From: Achromobacter kerstersii
GTDB lineage: Bacteria > Pseudomonadota > Gammaproteobacteria > Burkholderiales > Burkholderiaceae_B
Assembly (NCBI RefSeq): GCF_902859595.1
Contig: NZ_CADIJQ010000004.1
Span: 1-64,000 of the forward strand
Reading direction: 5' to 3'
DNA length: 64,000 nucleotides
Part shown: positions 8,833 through 17,532 of the stretch, piece after piece
Position numbering within the stretch: position 1 is the stretch's first letter
How the letters are laid out: the number at the start of each line of letters is the position of its first letter
The notes under the pieces: generated by a model
Database searches by the model: none
Seen by the model: the letters and a program-made list of their open reading frames with translations, nothing else
What the model was told of the DNA's origin: nothing
Position numbers and translations under genes: made by a program

Positions 8833-9940
8833 CGATGTAGCTCATTTCAACTTTGCGGCCGGGGTCGGGCGTGGGGTCGGCCATGTTGCGGCCGCGCAGT
8901 TCCGAGTAATGATCGTTGCGCCCCGACCAGATGCCCGCCAGGATGGCCGCCAATTCGGCGTCGCTTGCGCCATCGCGCAAGGGTGCGCGCAAGTCGTAGC
9001 CTTCGTGTGCGAACAGGCACAGGAAGAGCTTGCCTTCCGGTGACAGGCGCGCGCGCGTACAGCCGCCGCAAAACGCATGCGTGACGCTGGAGATGACGCC
9101 GATTTCGCCGCCGCCATCCACATAGCGCCAGCGTTCGGCGACGCGGCCCATCTCGGTGGTTTGCACGGGTTCCAGCGCATGAACGGCGCCGATGCGGTCC
9201 AGCACTTCCTGGCTGGGCACCACTTCGGCCAGGTTCCAGCCGTTGGTGTTGCCCACGTCCATGTATTCGATGAAGCGCAGGATGTGGCCGCTGTGACGGA
9301 AGCGTTCGGCCATCGGCAGGATTTGCGCGTCGTTCAACCCGCGCCGCACCACCATGTTGACCTTCACAGGCGCCAGCCCGGCTTCGGCGGCGGCATCGAT
9401 GCCGCGCAGCACGTCATCGGGCGTGAAGCCGCTGTCGCTCATGTCCTGGAACATGGCGGCGTCCAGCGCGTCCAGGCTGACGGTGACCCGCGTCAGGCCA
9501 GCCGCCTTCAGCGCCGCGGCCTTGCGCGCCAGCACGCTGCCGTTGGTCGTCAGCGTCAAGTCCAGAGGACTGCCTTCCAGCGTGCGCAAGCTGGCCAGTT
9601 GGCCCACCAGGTTTTCGATGTGTTTGCGCAGCAAGGGCTCGCCGCCAGTCAGGCGGATTTTTTCCACACCCAGCTGCGTGAAGATGCCGGCCAGGCGGCT
9701 GATCTCTTCAAACGACAGCAGGTCGGCATGCGGCATGAAGGTGTAGCTGCTGTCGAACACTTCGCGCGGCATGCAGTACGTGCAGCGGAAGTTGCAGCGG
9801 TCCGTGACCGAAATTCGCAAGTCGCGCAAGGGGCGCCCGCGCGCATCCCGCGCGGGCTGGCCAGCCGGCGGCAGTTCGCCGGGCGCGGGCCAGGCCGAGC
9901 GGTCAGACCGGCGGTCGGCAAGGAAAATCACTTTGCTCAT
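8825..9940 (-). CDS. moaA: GTP 3',8-cyclase MoaA
   Basis: A radical-SAM enzyme (371 aa) that performs the first committed step of molybdenum-cofactor synthesis. The SAM-cluster cysteines are Cys49, Cys53 and Cys56 (in [10 protein letters not shown]); the second cluster uses Cys291, Cys294 and Cys308 ([10 protein letters not shown] and LFLCLF). The protein ends in Gly-Gly, which is needed for activity in characterised homologues. I start it at [11 protein letters not shown]; further in-frame ATGs at 9961 and 9985 exist and no start has a strong ribosome site. Lying 68 bp behind the minus-strand regulator gene, it may be read from that promoter. Confidence 0.94.
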   Translation of the reverse strand: MSKVIFLADRRSDRSAWPAPGELPPAGQPARDARGRPLRDLRISVTDRCNFRCTYCMPREVFDSSYTFMPHADLLSFEEISRLAGIFTQLGVEKIRLTGGEPLLRKHIENLVGQLASLRTLEGSPLDLTLTTNGSVLARKAAALKAAGLTRVTVSLDALDAAMFQDMSDSGFTPDDVLRGIDAAAEAGLAPVKVNMVVRRGLNDAQILPMAERFRHSGHILRFIEYMDVGNTNGWNLAEVVPSQEVLDRIGAVHALEPVQTTEMGRVAERWRYVDGGGEIGVISSVTHAFCGGCTRARLSPEGKLFLCLFAHEGYDLRAPLRDGASDAELAAILAGIWSGRNDHYSELRGRNMADPTPDPGRKVEMSYIGG

Positions 9941-10008
9941 GGGGTGATCATATCTCGGCATCACGTTGCACTGGCGCAAGGTCATCCTGAAGGCAGGGGC
10001 ATCGCCCT

Positions 10009-11088
10009 TCAGGCAAAGGCCTCTTCCAGCGTTTGTAAGCGCCCGGTGTCCCGGGCGTCGTAGCCAACCAGTTGCCCCACGTACCCTACGTAATCGGCGC
10101 TACGCATGATGCTCAGCAAATCCTGCATGGCCGGGGTTTCCAGCGACGATTTGCGGATGGCGAAAAAGTAGCGCTCGCGCACCAGCGGGATGAAGTCCAG
10201 CCCGAAACGGCAGGCGGCGGTTTCAACGCCCACGCCCGTGTCCGCCATGCCGCTGGCAATGTGCGCGGCAATCGCCATATGGGTGAATTCGTTGGTTTCG
10301 TAGCCCTGGACCTCGCCGATGGAGACGCCCGCGCGTTGCAGCATCAGCCCCACCAGGTAACGCGTGCTGGACCCGATCTGGCGGTTCACGAAGCGCACAT
10401 CGGGGCGCGCCAGGTCGGCCATGCCGCGAATCTGCTTGGGGTTGCCCGCCGTCACGAACAGACCCGTGTTGCGCACGGCCAGGTGGATCAGCAGGTATTC
10501 GTCGGCGTGCAGCCACTGCGCGTAGCGTTCCATGATGGGCGATTCGAAATCGCCCTGCGGCACCTGAAACCCCGCCAGATCGCATTCATGACGCTCTAGC
10601 GAGGCCAGCGCCTCGATCGCCGTGCGGTAGCGCAGTTCCAGCCCGGGCTTTCTGCCGCCCATGTGCTGCATCAGCGATTCCACCGCAAAACCGTGGCTGG
10701 CATGCAGCCGCAAGTGCGGGCCGCTTTCGGGCAGCAGCCGTTCCAGCTCTTCCTGCAATTCGGACGCCATGCTGTCCAGCGTGGGCATCAGCCGCGCTTC
10801 GATGCGGCGGTTGGCCCAAAGCAGACGTTGCGCAAACGGCGCCAGCTGCGTGCCTTGGCGGCGATTGGTGATGAGCAATTGCGTGCCGAAGATGGTCTCG
10901 AAGCGGCGCAATACGCCCCACGCGTGCCGGTAAGACAACCCGCAGGCGCGGCACGCGCCCGTGATGTTGCCGGTGGCGTCGATGGCGGCCAGCAAGGCCA
11001 GCATGTCCTGCAATGGCACGGGCGCCGAATCGTCGTCTGTCCCCAATGTCCATTGCGGCCGCAGGCCGATTCGGAACTTATATGTCAT
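10009..11088 (-). CDS. ModE-like HTH regulator with periplasmic-binding-fold domain
   Basis: A transcription factor of 359 aa, divergent from the fds operon. The N-terminal half holds a ModE/LysR-like winged helix ([20 protein letters not shown], then [13 protein letters not shown]). The remaining 230 residues look like a substrate-binding-protein domain with motifs such as [12 protein letters not shown] and [11 protein letters not shown], the arrangement of ModE-PBP fusions. The position implies control of formate dehydrogenase and possibly the downstream moaA-mobA genes. The ligand could be molybdate or formate; I cannot tell from sequence. The 144-bp gap to fdsG holds a long AT-rich palindrome, a likely operator. 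Confidence 0.85.
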   Translation of the reverse strand: MTYKFRIGLRPQWTLGTDDDSAPVPLQDMLALLAAIDATGNITGACRACGLSYRHAWGVLRRFETIFGTQLLITNRRQGTQLAPFAQRLLWANRRIEARLMPTLDSMASELQEELERLLPESGPHLRLHASHGFAVESLMQHMGGRKPGLELRYRTAIEALASLERHECDLAGFQVPQGDFESPIMERYAQWLHADEYLLIHLAVRNTGLFVTAGNPKQIRGMADLARPDVRFVNRQIGSSTRYLVGLMLQRAGVSIGEVQGYETNEFTHMAIAAHIASGMADTGVGVETAACRFGLDFIPLVRERYFFAIRKSSLETPAMQDLLSIMRSADYVGYVGQLVGYDARDTGRLQTLEEAFA

Positions 11089-11098
11089 TTATTTCTTA

Positions 11099-11127
11099 TT
11101 GAAGGCGTTCAAGTACGTGGTTAGAGT
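11099..11127 (+). promoter_or_regulatory. Possible sigma-70 promoter of the fds operon
   Basis: TTGAAG (11099-11104) and TAGAGT (11122-11127) are separated by 17 bases and point towards fdsG, about 105 bp upstream of its GTG start. The fit to consensus is moderate. The AT-rich palindrome at 11153-11180 would then lie about 20-45 bases after the start of transcription. Confidence 0.35.
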
Positions 11128-11152
11128 ACACAAATAACGCGGCGGACGGGCA

Positions 11153-11180
11153 TTTATTATGTTTTTAAAAACATATTAAA
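11153..11180. promoter_or_regulatory. 28-bp AT-rich palindrome, likely operator
   Basis: The central 18 bp (11158-11175, TATGTTTTTAAAAACATA) form a perfect palindrome, and one mismatched pair further out four more pairs (TTTA with TAAA) extend the symmetry to 28 bp. It is almost free of G and C in a region otherwise above 60% GC. It lies between the regulator gene and fdsG. ModE proteins of other bacteria bind AT-rich palindromes, so the adjacent ModE-like protein is the obvious candidate ligand; that link is inference. Confidence 0.6.
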
Positions 11181-11232
11181 CGCCACGTATTCCGGCCCAC
11201 AACAACACCCAGTTCACCTGGAGGAGACCACC

Positions 11233-11790
11233 GTGCATCAGCGCGAGGCAAAATCCGATCTGGCGTCCAGCGGGGGCGCCCGGGGCGGCCCCCTGGCCCT
11301 TGACGCCGCTCAGCATTCCGCCACCCCCGCCATTGCGGCCACCGCCCGCATCGTGGCCAGCCTGAAAGACCTGCCCGGCCCCTTGCTGCCGGTGCTGCAC
11401 CAGGTGCAACACGAATTGGGCTGTATTCCGGCCGAGGCGGTGCAAACCATCGCCGAGGCCCTGAACCTGTCCCGCGCCGAAGTCCACGGCGTCATCACCT
11501 TCTACCCCCATTTCCGCAGCCAGCCGGCCGCGCGCCATACGCTGGAAGTGTGCCGCGCGGAATCCTGCCAGGCCATGGGCGGCGACGATTTGGCCGCCCA
11601 TGCGCAGGCCAAACTGGGTTGCGGTTTCCACGCCAGCACGTCTGACGGCAATTTCACGCTGGAGCCCGTGTACTGCCTGGGGCTGTGCGCGCAGTCGCCC
11701 GCCGTGATGATTGATGGCCAGCCGCATGCCCGCGTCACCCCCGACAAGCTCGACCGCTTGCTGACCCGCACGCTGGAGACCACGTCATGA
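11233..11790 (+). CDS. fdsG: NAD-dependent formate dehydrogenase gamma subunit FdsG
   Basis: NuoE-like subunit (185 aa) of the soluble NAD-dependent molybdenum formate dehydrogenase. Four cysteines bind one [2Fe-2S] cluster: Cys107 and Cys112 (VCRAESCQ), Cys148 and Cys152 (YCLGLCAQSP). The GTG at 11233 follows a GAGGAGA ribosome site (11221-11227); no better ATG exists. It starts the five-gene fds operon, and its last codon overlaps fdsB by four bases. Confidence 0.93.
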   Translation: MHQREAKSDLASSGGARGGPLALDAAQHSATPAIAATARIVASLKDLPGPLLPVLHQVQHELGCIPAEAVQTIAEALNLSRAEVHGVITFYPHFRSQPAARHTLEVCRAESCQAMGGDDLAAHAQAKLGCGFHASTSDGNFTLEPVYCLGLCAQSPAVMIDGQPHARVTPDKLDRLLTRTLETTS

Positions 11791-13367
11791 GCGCCCCCAT
11801 CGTCATCTACGTGCCGCGCGACGCCGCGGCGCTGGCCATGGACGCCAACGCCGTAGCGCACGCCATTGAACGCATTGCTGACGAGCGCGGGCTGTCCGTG
11901 CAGGTGGTGCGCAACGGCTCGCGCGGGCTGCTGTGGCTGGAACCGCTGGTTGAAATCGCCACGCCCGAAGGCCGCATCGCCTACGGGCCGGTAGCGCCCG
12001 AAGACGTGGGCGGCTTGTTCGATGCAGGCTGGCTTACGGGTGACGCGCACGCGCTGCGCCTGGGGCTGACCGAAGATATCCCCTATCTGAAACAGCAGGA
12101 ACGCCTGACCTTCGCCCGCGTGGGCGTGATCGACCCGCTATCCATCCAGGACTACGCCGCGCATGGCGGCCTGGCCGGGCTGAAGCGGGCGCTGGCGATG
12201 CAGCCGGCCGAGATCATCGACGAAATGGTCACCTCGGGCTTGCGCGGCCGCGGCGGCGCAGCGTTTCCGACAGGCATCAAATGGAAGACGGTGGCGGGTT
12301 CGCCCAGCGATCAGAAATACATCGTCTGCAACGCTGATGAAGGCGATTCCGGCACCTTCGCCGACCGCCTGCTGATGGAAGGCGACCCCTATGTGCTGAT
12401 CGAAGGCATGACGATTGCCGGGTTGGCCGTGGGCGCCACCTATGGCTACATCTACGTGCGCTCCGAATACCCGCACGCCATCGAGACGCTGGAAGCCGCC
12501 ATCGCGCGCGCCCGCAGCGTGGGCTGGCTGGGCCAAGACGTGCACGGCAGCGGCCGCCAGTTCGACCTGGAAGTGCGCAAGGGCGCGGGCGCCTACATCT
12601 GCGGCGAAGAAACATCCCTGCTGGAAAGCCTGGAAGGCAAGCGCGGCGTGGTGCGCGCCAAGCCGCCGCTGCCCGCGATATCGGGCCTGTTCGGCAAGCC
12701 CACCGTGATCAACAACGTGATCTCGCTGGCGACGGTGCCCATCATCCTGGCCAAGGGCGCGGCGTACTACCGCGACTACGGCGTGGGCCGCTCGCACGGC
12801 ACGCTGCCGTTTCAGCTGGCGGGCAACCTGAAGCAAGGCGGCCTGGTGGAAAAGGCCTTCGGCCTGAGCCTGCGCGATCTGCTCTACACGTTTGGCGGCG
12901 GCAGCGCATCGGGACGGCCCCTGCGCGCCGTGCAGGTGGGCGGCCCCTTGGGCGCGTATCTGCCCGAATCGCAATGGGACGTGCCGCTGGACTACGAGGC
13001 CTACATCCAGATCTCGGCCATGATCGGCCACGGCGGGCTGGTGGCGTTTGATGACACCGTCGACATGGCGCGCATGGCGCGATACGCGATGGAGTTCTGC
13101 GCCATCGAATCCTGTGGCAAATGCACGCCGTGCCGCATCGGCTCCACGCGCGGCGTCGAAACCATCGACAAGATCGCAGCAGGCGGGGCCGACACCAAAC
13201 AACGTGAACAGCAGGTGCATCTGCTGCGCGACTTGTGCGACACGATGATGGGCGGTTCGCTCTGCGCATTGGGGGGCATGGCGCCCTACCCCGTGCTGTC
13301 GGCGCTGAACCATTTTCCGCAGGACTTCGGCATCGAGTCCCCGCAGTCTGCCGCGCACGCGGCCTGA
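11787..13367 (+). CDS. fdsB: NAD-dependent formate dehydrogenase beta subunit FdsB
   Basis: NuoF-like diaphorase subunit (526 aa) carrying FMN, the NAD site and one [4Fe-4S] cluster. An N-terminal thioredoxin-like region of about 110 residues precedes the flavin domain with GLRGRGGAAFPTGIKW and CNADEGDSGTFADR, then an SLBB region, and the C-terminal cluster motif ESCGKCTPCRIG near residue 440. It passes electrons from the FdsA iron-sulfur chain to NAD. It overlaps fdsG (ATGA) and is followed 15 bp later by fdsA. Confidence 0.96.
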   Translation: MSAPIVIYVPRDAAALAMDANAVAHAIERIADERGLSVQVVRNGSRGLLWLEPLVEIATPEGRIAYGPVAPEDVGGLFDAGWLTGDAHALRLGLTEDIPYLKQQERLTFARVGVIDPLSIQDYAAHGGLAGLKRALAMQPAEIIDEMVTSGLRGRGGAAFPTGIKWKTVAGSPSDQKYIVCNADEGDSGTFADRLLMEGDPYVLIEGMTIAGLAVGATYGYIYVRSEYPHAIETLEAAIARARSVGWLGQDVHGSGRQFDLEVRKGAGAYICGEETSLLESLEGKRGVVRAKPPLPAISGLFGKPTVINNVISLATVPIILAKGAAYYRDYGVGRSHGTLPFQLAGNLKQGGLVEKAFGLSLRDLLYTFGGGSASGRPLRAVQVGGPLGAYLPESQWDVPLDYEAYIQISAMIGHGGLVAFDDTVDMARMARYAMEFCAIESCGKCTPCRIGSTRGVETIDKIAAGGADTKQREQQVHLLRDLCDTMMGGSLCALGGMAPYPVLSALNHFPQDFGIESPQSAAHAA

Positions 13368-13382
13368 ACCCGAGAGACCACC

Positions 13383-16259
13383 ATGCTAGAAACCGTCATC
13401 AAGCGCGACCGCGACATGGGCACGCCGGCGCGCGTCTCTGAAAAAACCATCACCCTGACCATCGACGGCCAGGAAATCCAGGTGGCCGAAGGCACCTCGC
13501 TGATGCGCGCCGCCGCCGAAGCGGGCATCAACATCCCGAAGCTGTGCGCAACAGACAGCCTGGAACCCTTTGGCTCGTGCCGGCTGTGCCTGGTGCAGAT
13601 CGAAGGCCGGCGCGGTTATCCGGCGTCATGCACCACGCCCGCTGAAAACGGCATGGTGGTCTTTACCGAGACGCCCAAGCTGCACGAACTGCGCCGCGGC
13701 GTGATGGAGCTGTACATCTCGGACCACCCGCTGGACTGCCTGACCTGCCCCGCCAACGGCGATTGCGAATTGCAGGACATGGCGGGCGTGGTGGGCCTGC
13801 GCAACGTGCGCTACGGCTATGACGGCGCCAACCACCTGGACGCCAAGACCGACGATTCCAACCCCTACTTCAGCTACGACGCGTCCAAGTGCATCGTGTG
13901 CAACCGCTGCGTGCGCGCCTGCGAAGAAACGCAAGGCACGTTCGCGCTGACGATCTCGGGCAAAGGCTTCGAATCGCGTGTATCGCCGGGGCAGGACCAG
14001 CCTTTCCTGGACAGCGAATGCGTGTCCTGTGGCGCGTGCGTGCAAGCCTGTCCGACCTCTACGCTGCAAGAAAAGACCGTCATCATGATGGGCCAGGCCG
14101 AACACTCGGTGGTGACCACCTGCGCGTATTGCGGCGTGGGCTGCGGTTTCAAGGCCGAGATGAAGGGCCAGGAAGTCGTACGCATGGTGCCGTGGAAAGA
14201 CGGCCAGGCCAACCGCGGGCATTCCTGCGTGAAGGGCCGCTTTGCCTGGGGCTACACCACGCATAAAGAGCGCGTGTTGAAGCCCATGATCCGCAAGCAC
14301 ATCACCGATTCCTGGAAGGAAGTGTCCTGGGACGAGGCCATCAACTATGCGGCGTCCGAGTTCCGCCGCATCCAAAGCCAGTACGGCCGCGACGCCGTGG
14401 GCGGCATCACGTCGTCACGCTGCACCAACGAAGAAACGTGGCTGGTGCAAAAGCTGGTGCGTGCCGCGTTCGGCACCAATAACGTCGACACCTGCGCCCG
14501 CGTGTGCCATTCGCCCACAGGGTACGGACTGAAGCAGACGCTGGGCGAATCCGCCGGCACGCAGACGTTCGATTCCGTCATGCATACCGACGTGGTCATC
14601 GTGATGGGCGCCAACCCCAGCAGCGGCCACCCCGTGTTCGCATCGCGGCTGAAGCGGCGGCTGCGGCAAGGCGCGCGTCTGATCGTGATTGACCCGCGCC
14701 GCATCGAACTGGTGAGCTCGCCGCACATCAAGGCCGACTTCCACTTGCAGGTGCGGCCCGGCACCAACACGGCGCTGCTGTCGTCGCTGGCGCATGTGAT
14801 CGCCACCGAAGGCCTGATCGCCGAAGACTACGTGGCCGAACGCTGCGACACCAAGGCGTTCAACGAATGGCGCGACTTCGTCTCGCTGCCGGAAAATTCA
14901 CCGGAAGCGATGGAGGAAATCACCGGCGTGCCGGCGCAAGCCGTGCGTGGCGCGGCGCGCTTGTTCGCCACCGGCGGCAATGGCTCGATCTATTACGGCC
15001 TGGGTGTCACCGAACACAGCCAGGGCTCCACCACCGTCATGGCGATTGCCAACCTGGCCATGGCCACCGGCAACGTCGGCCGCGAAGGCGTGGGCGTGAA
15101 CCCGCTGCGCGGCCAGAACAACGTGCAAGGCTCGTGCGACATGGGTTCGTTCCCGCACGAACTGCCCGGCTACCGCCACATTTCCGACAACGTCGTGCGC
15201 GCGCAATTCGAACAGGACTGGGGCGTGACCTTGCAGCCCGAACCCGGGCTGCGCATACCCAATATGTTCGAAGCGGCGTTGGGCGGCACGTTCAAGGGCC
15301 TGTACTGCCAGGGCGAAGACATCGTGCAGTCCGATCCCAACACGCAGCACGTGGCGGCGTCCCTTGCCGCAATGGAATGCATCGTGGTGCAGGACTTGTT
15401 CCTGAACGAGACCGCCAAGTACGCCCATGTGTTCCTGCCGGGCTCGTCGTTCCTGGAAAAAGACGGCACGTTTACCAATGCCGAACGCCGCATCTCGCGC
15501 GTGCGCAAGGTGATGGAACCCAAGAACGGCAAGGCGGACTGGGAAGTGACCGTCGCGCTGTCCAACGCGCTGGGCTATCCCATGCCCTACACGCACCCGC
15601 GCGAAATCATGGAAGAGATCGCGCGGCTGACGCCCACGTTCGCGGGGGTCAGCTACGAGAAGCTGGACAAGCTGGGCAGCCTGCAATGGCCGTGCAATGA
15701 CGACGCGCCGGAAGGCACGCCCATCATGCACATCGACGCCTTCGTGCGCGGCAAGGGCAAGTTCATGATCACCAAGTACGTGCCGACCGACGAACGCAGC
15801 ACGCGGCGCTTCCCGCTGCTGCTGACCACCGGCCGCATCCTGTCGCAATACAACGTGGGCGCGCAGACCCGGCGCACGCCCAACGTGATGTGGCATGGCG
15901 AAGACGTGCTGGAACTGCATCCGCAAGACGCCGAAGACCGGGGGGTGGCCGAAGGCGATTGGGTGGGCATCCAGAGCCGCGCAGGCGAGACCGTGTTGCG
16001 CGCCACGCTGACCGACCGGGTGCAGCCGGGCGTGGTATACACCACGTTCCACTTTCCCGAGTCCGGCGCCAACGTCGTTACGACGGACAGCTCCGACTGG
16101 GCGACCAACTGCCCCGAATACAAGGTCACCGCCGTGCAGGTCACGCGCGTGTCCCAGCCTTCGGAATGGCAGCGCCAATGGTCGCGCTTTGAAGACATCC
16201 AGCACAAGCTGCTGCGCGAGCGATCGCGCGAAAACGAAGCGACGCTGACCGGGAAATAA
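13383..16259 (+). CDS. fdsA: NAD-dependent formate dehydrogenase catalytic subunit FdsA
   Basis: The bis-MGD molybdenum subunit (958 aa) that oxidises formate to CO2. In order: a NuoG-like [2Fe-2S] domain (Cys55, 66, 69, 83), the His/Cys-ligated cluster motif DHPLDCLTCPANGDC (His115, Cys119, 122, 128), two ferredoxin-type [4Fe-4S] motifs (Cys170-180 and Cys213-223), a cluster close to the cofactor (Cys247, 250, 254, 282), then the catalytic domain. Cys375 in ARVCHSPTG aligns with the molybdenum ligand and His376 with the active-site histidine of formate dehydrogenases. The enzyme is cytoplasmic. All key residues are present, so it should be active. Confidence 0.97.
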   Translation: MLETVIKRDRDMGTPARVSEKTITLTIDGQEIQVAEGTSLMRAAAEAGINIPKLCATDSLEPFGSCRLCLVQIEGRRGYPASCTTPAENGMVVFTETPKLHELRRGVMELYISDHPLDCLTCPANGDCELQDMAGVVGLRNVRYGYDGANHLDAKTDDSNPYFSYDASKCIVCNRCVRACEETQGTFALTISGKGFESRVSPGQDQPFLDSECVSCGACVQACPTSTLQEKTVIMMGQAEHSVVTTCAYCGVGCGFKAEMKGQEVVRMVPWKDGQANRGHSCVKGRFAWGYTTHKERVLKPMIRKHITDSWKEVSWDEAINYAASEFRRIQSQYGRDAVGGITSSRCTNEETWLVQKLVRAAFGTNNVDTCARVCHSPTGYGLKQTLGESAGTQTFDSVMHTDVVIVMGANPSSGHPVFASRLKRRLRQGARLIVIDPRRIELVSSPHIKADFHLQVRPGTNTALLSSLAHVIATEGLIAEDYVAERCDTKAFNEWRDFVSLPENSPEAMEEITGVPAQAVRGAARLFATGGNGSIYYGLGVTEHSQGSTTVMAIANLAMATGNVGREGVGVNPLRGQNNVQGSCDMGSFPHELPGYRHISDNVVRAQFEQDWGVTLQPEPGLRIPNMFEAALGGTFKGLYCQGEDIVQSDPNTQHVAASLAAMECIVVQDLFLNETAKYAHVFLPGSSFLEKDGTFTNAERRISRVRKVMEPKNGKADWEVTVALSNALGYPMPYTHPREIMEEIARLTPTFAGVSYEKLDKLGSLQWPCNDDAPEGTPIMHIDAFVRGKGKFMITKYVPTDERSTRRFPLLLTTGRILSQYNVGAQTRRTPNVMWHGEDVLELHPQDAEDRGVAEGDWVGIQSRAGETVLRATLTDRVQPGVVYTTFHFPESGANVVTTDSSDWATNCPEYKVTAVQVTRVSQPSEWQRQWSRFEDIQHKLLRERSRENEATLTGK

Positions 16260-16289
16260 CCCCTGCCGGCCTCGACCGCCCTGGATGCC

Positions 16290-17129
16290 ATGACTATGCC
16301 GCCGTCTACGCCCCCGTCCTCGCCCTCCCGCCCCGACTGCACGCAGACCCCGGTCACCCGCGTGCGGGACGGGGCCATCGCCCCCGCCCCCGAGCTCGAC
16401 TTCGTGGCCGAGGAAACGCCGGTGGCGCTGGAGTTCAACGGCATCAGCCACGCCACCATGCTGGCCACGCCCGCAGACCTGGAAGACTTTGCGGTGGGCT
16501 TTTCGCTGTCGGAAGGCATCATCGACAGCGTCAGCGACGTGCGCGGCATTGACGTGCTGCCGCAATGCGACGGCATCGTCGTGCAGCTGGAGATCTCCAC
16601 CGCTTGCGAAGTGCGGTTAAAGACACGCCGCCGCGCCATGGCCGGCCGCACGGGCTGCGGGCTGTGCGGGGTGGAAACGCTGCCCGAAGTGCTGCGCCCC
16701 GTCGCGCCCGTGACCAACGGGTCGACAGTGCGTATCCAGGCCGTTTTGGCCGCCATGCGCGACATGCGCGCACGTCAGGCGCTGCACGACATCACGGGCG
16801 CCACGCACGCGGCGGGCTGGGCGGGCGCCGACGGCGCCATCGCCCTGGTGCGTGAAGACGTGGGCCGGCACAACGCGCTGGACAAACTCATCGGTGCCTT
16901 GGCGCGCCAGGCCATGCATGCCGGCGGCGGCATCGTGCTGGTGTCCAGCCGCGCCAGTTTCGAAATGGTGCAAAAAACGGCGGCGGCCGGCGTGGCGGTC
17001 TTGGCGGCGGTGTCCGCCCCCACGGCGCTGGCCATCCGCCTGGCAGAAGACGCCAACGTCAGCCTGGTGGGCTTTCTGCGCGGCGGCGACGCCACGCTGT
17101 ACGCCCATCCCGAACGCTTCACCCCCTGA
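16290..17129 (+). CDS. fdsC: Formate dehydrogenase accessory sulfurtransferase FdsC/FdhD
   Basis: FdhD-family protein (279 aa) needed to deliver sulfido-bearing cofactor to formate dehydrogenase. The family signature is visible: FAVGFSLSEGI, the sulfur-carrying cysteines in GRTGCGLCGVE, and VREDVGRHNALDKLIG, followed by SSRASFEMVQK. It is called FdsC when inside fds operons. Two nearby ATG codons (16290, 16296) are possible starts and the ribosome site is weak. It lies 30 bp after fdsA and 18 bp before fdsD. Confidence 0.95.
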   Translation: MTMPPSTPPSSPSRPDCTQTPVTRVRDGAIAPAPELDFVAEETPVALEFNGISHATMLATPADLEDFAVGFSLSEGIIDSVSDVRGIDVLPQCDGIVVQLEISTACEVRLKTRRRAMAGRTGCGLCGVETLPEVLRPVAPVTNGSTVRIQAVLAAMRDMRARQALHDITGATHAAGWAGADGAIALVREDVGRHNALDKLIGALARQAMHAGGGIVLVSSRASFEMVQKTAAAGVAVLAAVSAPTALAIRLAEDANVSLVGFLRGGDATLYAHPERFTP

Positions 17130-17147
17130 ACGGAACCCTGACACGCA

Positions 17148-17405
17148 ATGGAAATCGGCAATCTGATCCGCATGGCCAACCGCATCGGCCAATTCTTTGA
17201 CGCCATGCCGGACCGCCACGAAGCCCTGGAAGGCGTGGCCAACCATATCCACAAATTCTGGGAGCCCCGCATGCGCAACGAGCTGCTGGGTTTTCTGGCG
17301 GCCAGCCCCAATGGCGACGCTGGCGATGAACAGTTGCACCCGCTGGTGCTGGACGCGGTCACGCAGAACCGCCAGCGCCTGACCCCGGCTCCCCGAGTGG
17401 GGTAG
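17148..17405 (+). CDS. fdsD: Formate dehydrogenase delta subunit FdsD
   Basis: A small protein (85 aa) typical of fds operons, beginning MEIGNLIRMANRIGQFFDAM and containing HIHKFWEPRMR. In related bacteria FdsD is needed for a functional complex, but its exact role is not settled. No cofactor-binding motif is visible. It ends the fds gene run; the transporter gene starts 127 bp later. Confidence 0.9.
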   Translation: MEIGNLIRMANRIGQFFDAMPDRHEALEGVANHIHKFWEPRMRNELLGFLAASPNGDAGDEQLHPLVLDAVTQNRQRLTPAPRVG

Positions 17406-17532
17406 TTCAGGCGGCACCGCTTTACCGCAGTCAGTTCGCAGCACGCAGTGACGGATTCAATAAAAGAGGCCGCGCCCCCGTTCTATTTCCGGTCGGCGCG
17501 AGCGATAAAGCCGCACCCCACGAGGAGACCCC

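Noticed and set aside
14898-16565. Antisense open frame over fdsA and fdsC
   Set aside because: Composition is His/Arg/Ala-rich without domains and the opposite strand encodes recognisable formate dehydrogenase parts.
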